The notes under the pieces were generated by a model. The model was given only the letters and a program-made list of their open reading frames with translations. It had not been told where the DNA came from and did not search any database. A DNA stretch of 64,000 nt. Origin: Methylobacterium radiodurans (GTDB lineage Bacteria > Pseudomonadota > Alphaproteobacteria > Rhizobiales > Beijerinckiaceae). Position numbers and translations under genes: made by a program. Below, in pieces: positions 49,361 to 64,000 of the stretch. The stretch spans positions 5,347,001-5,411,000 of the forward strand of contig NZ_CP029551.1 in assembly GCF_003173735.1 (NCBI RefSeq). Reading direction: 5' to 3'. Each line of letters starts with the position of its first letter. Position 1 is the first letter of the stretch.

Positions 49361-49714
49361 ATGGGCGATGCGGCGCGGCGACTGGATCAAGCCGGCGAGC
49401 CCGACGTGGTGCGTCGGCTTATCGCCCGTCCGATCCGCCTGGAATACTCCCAGCACTTGGCCGAAGAGGCGCCGCCGGAGGCCGTAGCCGACGAGCCCGC
49501 TCCGGACGGCGAGGCGGACGAGGTCCGCGACGTCGCGGCGCTGGAGGCGGAACTCGCTCTGCTTAAGGCGGTGCTCGATGCGGAGCGCCGCGAGGCGGCG
49601 AGCCTCCGCGCCCGTCTCGCGGATCCCGCTGCCGGGTCCGACCCGGCGGACGGCCTCGCCGTGCGCGAGCGCTGGGCCGCCTTGGTCGACGAGTTGCTGC
49701 TGCGCCTGCGCTGA
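49361..49714 (+). CDS. Small coiled-coil hypothetical protein
   Basis: 117 residues, unknown. GGAGGGG just before the ATG at 49361 fixes the start. The N-terminal half is acidic; residues about 62-92 (VAALEAELALLKAVLDAERREAASLRARL) form a clear heptad coiled coil, followed by a C-terminal amphipathic helix. It is followed after 30 bp by a reductase-like gene on the same strand, so the two may be cotranscribed. Confidence 0.65.
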   Translation: MGDAARRLDQAGEPDVVRRLIARPIRLEYSQHLAEEAPPEAVADEPAPDGEADEVRDVAALEAELALLKAVLDAERREAASLRARLADPAAGSDPADGLAVRERWAALVDELLLRLR

Positions 49715-49744
49715 TTCTCTCACCCCATTGACCAGGAGACGCCC

Positions 49745-50674
49745 ATGAGCGCGCGCTGCTCGCTCATCGTCAACGGCAAGGCCGTGCGCGTCTCAACCGG
49801 CGACACGCCCGTCGAGGCCGCTTTGGCCGAGGGCATGATCGGTTCGGTGCAGGCCCTGCACGGCACCGCCCTGCTCGGGCAGGGCCCGGGCCCGGCCGCG
49901 CGCCGGATGCGAGCCCGGCGCAGCCGGCCCGACGCCCTCGTGTCCGCTGCCCTACCCGGGCAGCGAATCGAGCCGGCGGAGGCGCGTACCTTGCCGCAGG
50001 CCAGCCGCAAGGGCTCGCTGACCGAGGTGCGGGTGCTGAGTCCGCATGTCGTGGAGGCGGTGGTAACCCTGACCAAGCGGATCGACCTGGAGCCCGGCCA
50101 TCAGGTCGCGGTGAGCTTCGAAGGGCTGGGGCCGCTGACGCTCGCGCCGACCCTGCGGATCGACGGCACGACGGAACTCAACGATTTGGTCTTCCACCTG
50201 CCGCGCTGCGAGCGGGACGGCAGCCTCATCGAGGCGCTGGCCCCGAACGCCGCCGTGAAGCTCAAGGGCCCGGTCGGGCGCGGCCAGTACCGTCCCGGCG
50301 GCGGGCGGCTCGTCCTCGTGGCCTCCGGCACAGGCTTCGCGCCGATCTGGTCGATCGCCCACGCGGCCCGCTACATCGAGCCCGCCCGCGAGATGCACCT
50401 GATCGTCGGCGCGCGCGACGCGCTCGACCTCTATATGCGCGACAGCCTCGACTGGCTGCGCCGCACGGGCGTCGCCCGCCTCGTTCTCATCGCCGACCGC
50501 GGCCGCCAGCGGCCGCCGGACGTCCGGCCGGGCCCGCTCACCGCCCACCTGCCGACGTTGCGCGCCACCGACGTGGTGCATGTGGCGGGCTGCGCCTCGA
50601 CGGTGGGCGCCGTGCAGGTGCTGGCCGCGTCGGTCGGCGCGCGCTGCTATCCGATCCCGGTGGATCTGGGCTGA
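49745..50674 (+). CDS. Ferredoxin-NADP reductase-like protein without Fe-S cysteines
   Basis: 309 residues. N-terminal residues 1-80 resemble a plant-type ferredoxin domain in size and opening (LIVNGKAVRVSTGDTPVEAAL) but contain only one Cys, so no 2Fe-2S cluster is possible. The middle (about 90-185) is an FNR-like barrel in which I do not find the RxYS flavin motif; GPLT stands at the expected place. The C-terminal NAD(P) domain is well formed: VLVASGTGFAPIWSIAHAA, LIVGARDALDLYMRD and VHVAGCASTVGAV. Enzyme activity is doubtful. AGGAG lies eight bases before the ATG. Confidence 0.75.
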   Translation: MSARCSLIVNGKAVRVSTGDTPVEAALAEGMIGSVQALHGTALLGQGPGPAARRMRARRSRPDALVSAALPGQRIEPAEARTLPQASRKGSLTEVRVLSPHVVEAVVTLTKRIDLEPGHQVAVSFEGLGPLTLAPTLRIDGTTELNDLVFHLPRCERDGSLIEALAPNAAVKLKGPVGRGQYRPGGGRLVLVASGTGFAPIWSIAHAARYIEPAREMHLIVGARDALDLYMRDSLDWLRRTGVARLVLIADRGRQRPPDVRPGPLTAHLPTLRATDVVHVAGCASTVGAVQVLAASVGARCYPIPVDLG

Positions 50675-50680
50675 CTTCCC

Positions 50681-50882
50681 GAGGGGGCTCCCCCTCTCCC
50701 CACCTGCGGGTAGAGGGCCCCAGGTAGCTTGTCGTGTATGGGGCGCGCGGTACCGATGGTGAGGGGGCGGCTCCGGGAGAGGCTCTTCCGGAACCGCCCC
50801 CTCACCGTCGGCTGCCGCCTCGCCACGCTCTCCGACAAGGGGGAGACGTGGCCCTCTCCCCGCGCGCGGGGAGAGGGGATCC
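50681..50882. repeat. Interspersed intergenic repeat, family 2, copy B
   Basis: About 200 bp between the reductase-like gene and the convergent glgP. Shares a 28-base identical core (50779-50806) with copy A (20969-20996), the same internal GGTGAGGGGG/CCCCCTCACC pair, a GTCGTGT block, and terminal CCCTCTCCCC/GGGGAGAGGG arms. Non-coding. Confidence 0.8.
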
Positions 50883-50910
50883 GCGCATCAGACCTTCGCA
50901 GCATGGCTGG

Positions 50911-50947
50911 CCAAAAGAAAACGCCCCGTTCCTCTCGGAACGGGGCG
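50911..50947 (-). terminator. Terminator of glgP
   Basis: Eleven-base arms CGCCCCGTTCC and GGAACGGGGCG pair around a four-base loop. Read on the minus strand they are followed by TTTTCTTTTGG, a T-rich tail. It lies 17 bp after the glgP stop. A standard intrinsic terminator. Confidence 0.88.
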
Positions 50948-50964
50948 CCGGTCTCGAACCCGCC

Positions 50965-53511
<2,547 letters not shown>

Positions 53512-53831
53512 GGCCCCGTAGCGTCTGTGCGCTCCCGGTGCCGCGCCCGGGATGTCCCAGGTCGATCGGCCCGTTGAACGGGGCTGATGATCCTGAAGCC
53601 GCGTTGCGGCGGTGTGAAGGCGTGTCTGAGGCATGATTCTGCCTCTGCAAACGATGTGCCGCCTCCGGTGTGACGCCGACGACACAAATCGTTCGACCGG
53701 GTCCCAGTGTTCATCAGCCCGGTTGAAGCAATGCTGAATGCCGGCGACGGATCCATCCGAGGATCGTTTTCTTGGGTCGCCTCGGCTGCGCCGAGGGGCT
53801 AACCCTGTCGGCGCGAATCGCGAGGGCCGAC
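53512..53831. other. Divergent intergenic region between glgP and the GH13 gene
   Basis: 320 bp containing the two promoters. I see no gene, no long dyad and no element I can name. Less GC-rich patches are at about 53650-53660 and 53725-53735. Confidence 0.5.
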
Positions 53832-55418
<1,587 letters not shown>

Positions 55419-55626
55419 GCGCCGGCCGTGTGATCATCTGCGTCAGATCGACGCTAAGCGACCGTATTGTTGCGTCGCGGCAACCCACGTCAGCAGGCGC
55501 TCACAATCATGGCCTATTTTGTGCGACGCACAGGAACCGGTACGGTTCGGGGGCGTTGGCATGTCGAACTTGGCCGCGGGCGCCTCAGCCCGTCCCGGGC
55601 GATCCGCCCGTATCGAGAACGCTGCA

Positions 55627-57153
55627 ATGAGTTTCTGGGGTTGTTCGGGCGATGAGAGCCACGAGCCGCAGCGTTCCCCTGCATCCGATCCACCCCTCGA
55701 TTCTCGAACGTCGCTCCAGCCGCGCGTGCTGTTCGCGACGCCCGAGATGGCAGACTTCGTTAAGACCGGCGGCCTCGGCGAAGTCGCGGGTGCGCTGCCG
55801 CGTGCATTGCGCCGCGACTTCGACGTCCGTGTCCTGATCCCGGGCTACCGGCAGGTGCGCGCGGCGCATCCCGACATACCGGTCGTGGCCCGCCTCAACG
55901 GATATGCGGGCGTACCCGCCTGCGACCTAGGCCTGATCGAGACCGATGACGGGCTGCAGATCTACGTTCTCCTCAACGCCGACCTGTTCGAGCGCGAGGG
56001 CACACCCTACGGCGATGCGGGCGGTGATTTCGGCGACAACGACCTGCGCTTCGCCCGGCTCAGCCTCGCGGCGGCCGAGATCGCGGTCGGTTCCGACCCG
56101 GCCTGGCGCGCCGACCTCCTCCATCTCAACGACTGGCAGGCGGCGCTGGCCCCGGCCTACCTGGCGTGGCGCGGCCTGCGCGTGCCGAGCGTGCTGACGA
56201 TCCACAATCTCGCCTACCAGGGCCTGTTCCCCCAAGCCAATCTCGGCCGGCTCGGCATGCCGGACTCCGCCTTCCAGGTGAACGGCGTCGAGTTCTACGG
56301 GCAGCTCTCCTTCCTGAAGGCCGGGATCTACTACGCCTCCTACGTCACCACCGTGAGCGAGACCTACGCCCGCGAGATCCAGACGCCCGACATGGGATGC
56401 GGCCTCGACGGCCTGCTGCGGACGCGGGCGAGCCAGGGCCGGCTCGCCGGCATCCTCAACGGCATCGACGAGAGCTGGGACCCGCGCACCGACCCGCACC
56501 TCGCCACCCGTTTCGAGGCCGACGACTGGAAGGGCAAGCGCGCCAACGCCGAGGCCGTGCGCCAGCATTTCGGCCTCGCGGTCTCGCGCGGACCGCTCTT
56601 CGCCATCGTGTCGCGGCTGGTGCACCAGAAGGGTATCGACCTCTCGATCCAGGCCGCCGAGACCATCGTGGCCGAGGGCGGCCAGATGGTGGTGATCGGC
56701 CAGGGCGAGGGCCGCTTCGAGAACGCCCTGCGCAACCTCGCCCGCCGGTATCCGGAGGCGGTCGGCGTGCATGTGGGCTTCGACGAGGCGGATGCGCGCC
56801 GGATGTTCGCCGGCAGCGATTTCCTGCTGATGCCCTCGCGCTTCGAGCCCTGCGGCCTCGCCCAGATGTACGCCCAGCGTTTCGGCTCGCTGCCGATCGT
56901 GCGACGCACCGGCGGCCTCGCCGACACGGTCGAGGATGGGGTGACGGGCTTCAGCTTCGCCGAGCGGGACGAGGGCGGCCTCGGTGGCGCGGTACGCCGG
57001 GCGCTCGACACGTTCGGACAGAAGAAGCGCCTCAACACGATGCGCCGGACCGCGATGGGCCGCAGCTTCGGCTGGGACAACTCGGCGGCTCACTACGCCG
57101 CCCTTTACGCCCGCGCCTTCGGCAACGCCGCCTCGCGCTGGCGCGCGGCCTGA
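55627..57153 (+). CDS. glgA: Glycogen synthase (ADP-glucose)
   Basis: About 508 residues, GT5 family. The substrate motif KTGGLGEVAGALPRAL is near residues 45-60. DLLHLNDWQAALAPAYL, TIHNLAYQG, GILNGIDESWDPRTDP and the C-terminal MPSRFEPCGLAQMYAQRFGSLPIVRRTGGLADTV are present. The N-terminus runs longer than usual by about 35 residues; ATGs at 55561 and 55519 would lengthen it further, so the start is uncertain. No glgC lies in the window. Confidence 0.94.
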   Translation: MSFWGCSGDESHEPQRSPASDPPLDSRTSLQPRVLFATPEMADFVKTGGLGEVAGALPRALRRDFDVRVLIPGYRQVRAAHPDIPVVARLNGYAGVPACDLGLIETDDGLQIYVLLNADLFEREGTPYGDAGGDFGDNDLRFARLSLAAAEIAVGSDPAWRADLLHLNDWQAALAPAYLAWRGLRVPSVLTIHNLAYQGLFPQANLGRLGMPDSAFQVNGVEFYGQLSFLKAGIYYASYVTTVSETYAREIQTPDMGCGLDGLLRTRASQGRLAGILNGIDESWDPRTDPHLATRFEADDWKGKRANAEAVRQHFGLAVSRGPLFAIVSRLVHQKGIDLSIQAAETIVAEGGQMVVIGQGEGRFENALRNLARRYPEAVGVHVGFDEADARRMFAGSDFLLMPSRFEPCGLAQMYAQRFGSLPIVRRTGGLADTVEDGVTGFSFAERDEGGLGGAVRRALDTFGQKKRLNTMRRTAMGRSFGWDNSAAHYAALYARAFGNAASRWRAA

Positions 57154-57164
57154 TAGAGGGAAGT

Positions 57165-57275
57165 CCAGAGGGCCTCAGGCCCTCTGGCGGGGTTCGGGGG
57201 GGCGCCCCGAATGGCGAAGCCGAGCACCAGGGCTCCGCCCTGGGCCCGCGAAAGGTCGTAGACCTTTCGAAACCA
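57165..57275. repeat. Multi-hairpin intergenic repeat, family 1, copy B (inverted)
   Basis: Hairpins at 57165-57187 (10-bp stem), 57193-57211 (7 bp), 57227-57243 (7 bp) and 57249-57269 (9 bp), in the reverse order and orientation of copy A at 26801-26941. It shares the GGTTTCGAAAGG end, the CCCCGCC linker and the GGA loop. The 17-bp hairpin of copy A has no counterpart here. Confidence 0.83.
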
Positions 57276-57281
57276 TGACTT

Positions 57282-57316
57282 CGAAAGGCGCGCGGGGCCC
57301 ACCCGCGCGCCTTTCG
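57282..57316. terminator. Bidirectional hairpin between glgA and glgB
   Basis: Fifteen-base arms (57282-57296 and 57302-57316) beginning CGAAAGG and ending CCTTTCG pair perfectly around GCCCA. It lies 5 bp beyond the glgB stop and next to the family 1 repeat. It probably ends transcription from at least the glgB side; no T-run is present. Confidence 0.65.
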
Positions 57317-57321
57317 CGTTC

Positions 57322-59598
57322 TCAGCGCTGCAACACGAAGATCGTGGTGGCGAGCGGCGGCAGGGTCAGGTTCAGGGACTGCGCCTGGCCGTGGCTCGGG
57401 CTGTCGTCGCTGTGCAGGCCGCCCTGGTTTCCGACATTCGAGCCGCCATAGATTTCGGCGTCCGAATTGAAGGCCTCACGGTAGAAGCCTGCCTCCGGCA
57501 CGCCGATGCGGTAGCCCTCGCGGGGCACGGGCGTGAAGTTCGAGACCACGATCGCGATCTCGCCCGGCTCCTTCCCCTTACGGGCCCAGGCGATGACGCT
57601 GTTGTCCTGGTCGTCGGCCACCAGCCACTGGAAGCCGGCGGCCTCAACGTCGCGGCTGTAGAGGGCCGGGGTCGAGGTGTAGAGCCGGTTCAGGTCGCGG
57701 ATCGCGTCCTTGACGCCCCGGTGCAGCGGATCGTCGAGCAGGTGCCAGTCGAGGGACTGGTTGTGGTTCCACTCGCGCTCCTGGCCGAACTCGCCGCCCA
57801 TGAAGAGCAGCTTCTTGCCCGGGTGCCCCCACATGAAGCCGAAATACGCGCGGAGATTCGCGAATTTCTGCCAGCGGTCGCCCGGCATCTTGCCGAGCAG
57901 CGAGCCCTTCCCGTGCACCACCTCGTCGTGGGAGAGCGGCAGCACGAAGTTCTCGGAGAAGGCGTAGAGCAGGCCGAAGGTCAAGTCGTGGTGGTGGTAG
58001 CGCCGGTGGATCGGCTCCTTCGAGATGAACTGCAGGGTGTCGTGCATCCACCCCATGTTCCACTTGAAGCCGAAGCCGAGGCCACCCGTGTAGGTCGGGT
58101 GCGAGACGCCGGGCCAGGAGGTCGATTCCTCCGCCACCGTGATGGTGCCGGGCGCGTGGCTGTAGGTCGCCTCGTTGGTCGCGCGCAAGAAGTTGATCGC
58201 GTCGAGGTTCTCGTTGCCGCCGTACTGGTTCGGGATCCACTCACCCGCGCGGCGCGAGTAATCCAAGTAGAGCATCGACGCGACCGCATCCACGCGCAGG
58301 CCGTCGAGGTGGTAGTGCTCCAGCCAGAACCGGGCGTTGGCGGCCAGGAAGGTCGCGACCTCGGTGCGCCCGAAATTGTAGATGTAGGTGCCCCAATCCT
58401 GGTGGAAGCCCTGGCGCGGGTCGGCGTGCTCGTAGAGATGCGTGCCGTCGAACAGGCCGAGACCGTGCGCGTCGAGCGGGAAGTGGCCCGGCACCCAGTC
58501 CAGCAGGATGCCGATGCCGGCCTCGTGCGCCGCATCCACGAAGGCCGCGAACTCCTCGGGCGTGCCGAAGCGGCTCGTCGGCGCGAAGAGCGAGACCGGC
58601 TGGTAGCCCCACGACCCGTCGAACGGGTACTCGGTGATCGGCAGCAGCTCGATATGGGTGAAGCCCATCTCCTTGACGTAGGGGATGAGCCGCTCGGTCA
58701 TCTCCTTGTAGGTCAGATAGCGGTTGCCCTCGTCCGGCACCCGCGCCCACGAGCCGAGATGCACCTCGTAGATCGAGATGGCGCTGTGGCGGGGGTCGCG
58801 CGCGCCCCGCGTCTCCATCCAACCCTTGTCCTGCCACTCGTAGCGGGTGGAGCCATTAAGGACGGAGGCCGTCTCCGGCGGGTGCTGGGCCCGGAAGGCG
58901 ACCGGGTCGGCCTTCAGCGGCAGCAGGGAACCGTCGGGGCCGCGGATCTCGAACTTGTAGGCCTGGCCCACCTTGAGGCCCGGCACGAACAGCTCCCAGA
59001 CACCGCCGTCCTGCCACTGCCGCATCGGGTGGCGGCGGCCGTCCCACTCGTTGAAGTCGCCGACGACGCTGACGCGCCGGGCGTTCGGCGCCCAGACGGC
59101 GAAGCGGAAGCCGTCGATGCCGTCGAGGTTGCCGAGCTGCGCGCCAAGCACGCGGTAGACGACGTTGGTGCCAACCTCGCGCAGGGCGTTGACGTCGTGC
59201 TGCTCGATCGATGAGCCGAAGCTGTAGGGGTCGTAGCGCTTGCGTCGCGTCCCGTCCCAGAGCTCGACCTCGATCTCGTAGAGCGGACGGCCCTCGCTCT
59301 TCACTGGGGCGACGAAGAAACCGTCCGGGTGGCGTCGCTCGAACGGGATGCTCCGGCCGGTGGTCAGCAGCGACGCGGCGCGTGCCTCGGGCAGGACCGC
59401 CCGGATCTCCCAGGCGCCCGGCCCGACCTGATGCGCACCGAGGATCCCGAAGGGGTCGCCGTGGTCGGCGGCCATAACCGCCTTGATCGCGTCCGGGTGC
59501 AGGCTCGGACGCGCGGCGGGCGGCGGCGCCTCGGCGGCCCGGGGCGGCGCAGATCCGCTCTCGGTTCCGCTCGCGAAGCTGTCGTCGATCGCCGTCAT
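57322..59598 (-). CDS. glgB: 1,4-alpha-glucan branching enzyme
   Basis: 758 residues. Introduces alpha-1,6 branches. N-terminal domain and CBM48 (to about residue 240), GH13 barrel with Asp in [19 protein letters not shown], Glu in [10 protein letters not shown] and Asp in [14 protein letters not shown], then a C-terminal all-beta domain. The ATG immediately follows the stop of the TreS-maltokinase gene (no spacer), so the genes form an operon. Confidence 0.96.
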   Translation of the reverse strand: MTAIDDSFASGTESGSAPPRAAEAPPPAARPSLHPDAIKAVMAADHGDPFGILGAHQVGPGAWEIRAVLPEARAASLLTTGRSIPFERRHPDGFFVAPVKSEGRPLYEIEVELWDGTRRKRYDPYSFGSSIEQHDVNALREVGTNVVYRVLGAQLGNLDGIDGFRFAVWAPNARRVSVVGDFNEWDGRRHPMRQWQDGGVWELFVPGLKVGQAYKFEIRGPDGSLLPLKADPVAFRAQHPPETASVLNGSTRYEWQDKGWMETRGARDPRHSAISIYEVHLGSWARVPDEGNRYLTYKEMTERLIPYVKEMGFTHIELLPITEYPFDGSWGYQPVSLFAPTSRFGTPEEFAAFVDAAHEAGIGILLDWVPGHFPLDAHGLGLFDGTHLYEHADPRQGFHQDWGTYIYNFGRTEVATFLAANARFWLEHYHLDGLRVDAVASMLYLDYSRRAGEWIPNQYGGNENLDAINFLRATNEATYSHAPGTITVAEESTSWPGVSHPTYTGGLGFGFKWNMGWMHDTLQFISKEPIHRRYHHHDLTFGLLYAFSENFVLPLSHDEVVHGKGSLLGKMPGDRWQKFANLRAYFGFMWGHPGKKLLFMGGEFGQEREWNHNQSLDWHLLDDPLHRGVKDAIRDLNRLYTSTPALYSRDVEAAGFQWLVADDQDNSVIAWARKGKEPGEIAIVVSNFTPVPREGYRIGVPEAGFYREAFNSDAEIYGGSNVGNQGGLHSDDSPSHGQAQSLNLTLPPLATTIFVLQR

Positions 59599-62859
<3,261 letters not shown>

Positions 62860-63010
62860 CGCGTCGCTGCCTCATGCGTCGGTGCGGGTCGGGACCGGTC
62901 CCGCCCGACGGGTGTCGGTGCGTGAACGGGCGAGATGCGGCTCCACCGCATCATCGCGGCAACAGCGCGGCGGACCGCGCCAAATCGGGTGTCTGGTCGC
63001 ACGCGGGAGC

Positions 63011-64000
63011 TCATCCGGCAAGGCGGCGCGGCACGCGCAGGCGCCAGATCACGCAGGAGCGCTCGGCCGGATCGAGGGCGATGCGGTGGGATTTGCCGCG
63101 CAGCTCGAAGGTGTAGCCCTGGAGCAGGTCCTCGACCTCGACCGCGCCGTCGTCCGGCAGGCCGAACAGCCAGAGCGGCACCTCGTAGGTGCATTCCTGG
63201 CGGTTTTTCGGATCGAGGTTGACCATCACGAAGACGCAGTTGTCGCGCTCGGGCGTCATCTTGGCGTAGGCGATGATCTCGTCGTTGAAGGCGCCGCAGA
63301 AGTGCACGTTGCGAAAATCCCAGAGTGCCGGGTTATCGCGCCGGATCTGGTTGAGCTTGATGATGTGCTCGCGGATGTTGCCGGGCCGGTGATAATCCCA
63401 GGCCTTCAGCTCGTACTTCTCCGAGTTCAGGTACTCCTCCTTGCCGGGATAGGGCGCGGCCTCGCACATCTCGAAACCGTTGTAGATGCCGTAGACCGAG
63501 GAGAGCGTGGCGGCGAGCGTCGCGCGGACGACGAAGCCCGGCCGGCCGCTGGTCTGGAGGTAGTACGGGTTGATGTCGGGCGTGTTCGCGAAGAAGTTCG
63601 GGCGGTAGTACTCACCCATCTCGCCGGCGAGTTCGAGAGCGTACTCGGTCAGCTCCGCCTTCGTGTTGCGCCACGTGAAGTAGGTGTAGCTCTGCTGGTA
63701 GCCGGCCTTGGCGAGCTTCTTCATCATCTTCGGCCGGGTGAAGGCCTCTGCGAGGAAGATCGCGTCCGGATACTGGCCGTTGACCTCGGCGATCACCCAT
63801 TCCCAGAACGGGATCGGCTTGGTGTGCGGGTTATCGACCCGGAAGATGCGCACGCCGCGCGCGCACCAGCCGAGCAGGATGTCGCGCAGCTCGATCCAGA
63901 GCGAGGGCAGCGCGCCGCCGTAGAAGTGGACGTTCGAGATGTCCTCGTACTTCTTCGGCGGGTTCTCGGCGAACTTGAGCGTGCCGTCGGGCCGCCACTC
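63011..64000 (-). CDS. glgE: Alpha-1,4-glucan:maltose-1-phosphate maltosyltransferase, N-terminal part outside the window
   Basis: The frame is open from the right edge to the stop at 63011 (about 329 codons). The enzyme adds maltose from maltose 1-phosphate to glucan chains. Visible motifs: nucleophile Asp in GVRIFRVDNPHTKPIPFWEWVI, acid Glu in IFLAEAFTRPKMMKKLAKAGY and SYTYFTWRNTKAELTEY, a C-terminal beta domain after about residue 230 of the fragment. 151 bp separate it from the TreS-maltokinase start. Confidence 0.95.
   Translation of the reverse strand, partial: EWRPDGTLKFAENPPKKYEDISNVHFYGGALPSLWIELRDILLGWCARGVRIFRVDNPHTKPIPFWEWVIAEVNGQYPDAIFLAEAFTRPKMMKKLAKAGYQQSYTYFTWRNTKAELTEYALELAGEMGEYYRPNFFANTPDINPYYLQTSGRPGFVVRATLAATLSSVYGIYNGFEMCEAAPYPGKEEYLNSEKYELKAWDYHRPGNIREHIIKLNQIRRDNPALWDFRNVHFCGAFNDEIIAYAKMTPERDNCVFVMVNLDPKNRQECTYEVPLWLFGLPDDGAVEVEDLLQGYTFELRGKSHRIALDPAERSCVIWRLRVPRRLAG

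Noticed and set aside
55509..55655. Short plus-strand frame beginning MAYFVRRTGTG just before glgA
   Set aside because: It overlaps the glgA start, has no clear ribosome site and no family. I treat it as leader sequence.

Overview
The window is high-GC chromosomal DNA of an alphaproteobacterium in the order Hyphomicrobiales (Rhizobiales), most likely Methylobacterium or Methylorubrum. The order rests on the cytochrome oxidase cluster order (coxB-coxA-ctaB-coxF-ctaG-coxC-DUF983-SURF1), the fabI/DnaJ-like/pdxH neighbourhood, the TIGR02301 and DUF459 families, strong GC at third codon positions and many 4-base GTGA/ATGA gene overlaps. The genus is an inference from protein resemblance. I see 52 protein genes (two cut by the window edges), and no rRNA, tRNA, CRISPR array, transposase, integrase or prophage gene. 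It reads as core chromosome, not an island.

Layout. 1-6444: fatty-acid synthesis (fabI, partial), a DnaJ-like chaperone, a small lipoprotein, pdxH, and a coupled run of SDR, exported protein, NUDIX and TIGR02301 genes. 6463-8316 (minus): alpha/beta hydrolase, TPR protein and rpmJ. 8481-12122: a GMC oxidoreductase divergent from DoxX-like, cupin and SMP-30 lactonase genes, possibly a sugar or alcohol oxidation module. 12126-14920: AMP nucleosidase, a TrmO-like protein and an SGNH protein. 14928-20848: an RND efflux operon with two adaptors, divergent from its probable TetR repressor, with a perfect dyad between them. 21103-26794: DUF442 phosphatase-like protein, zinc metallopeptidase, family-4-like uracil-DNA glycosylase, ETF-ubiquinone oxidoreductase and a DUF459 esterase-like protein. 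26956-33187: gltD and gltB (ammonium assimilation). 33875-35726: an exported proline-rich protein and fdhD. 36020-42823: aa3-type cytochrome c oxidase subunits and assembly factors. 42893-50674: DUF4864 protein, thrC, M16 peptidase, a membrane PAS-GGDEF-EAL protein with damaged catalytic motifs, a small coiled-coil protein and a reductase-like protein without recognisable cofactor motifs. 50965-64000: glycogen and trehalose metabolism (glgP, GH13 glucosidase, glgA, glgB, a trehalose synthase-maltokinase fusion, glgE).

How the genes work together. The last 13 kb holds a GlgE-type route: trehalose to maltose (TreS), maltose to maltose 1-phosphate (maltokinase part), chain extension (GlgE) and branching (GlgB), beside GlgA and glycogen phosphorylase for the classical cycle. 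The cox block encodes a complete terminal oxidase with heme A and copper assembly factors. GltBD supplies glutamate, and ETF-QO feeds electrons into the quinone pool.

The least explained signal is non-coding. Every tail-to-tail gap longer than 150 bp carries an elaborate interspersed repeat. One family (26801-26941 and, inverted, 57165-57275) is a chain of hairpins whose stems differ between copies by compensatory changes. The other (20864-21069 and 50681-50882) shares a 28-base identical core. I found no clearly novel protein system.
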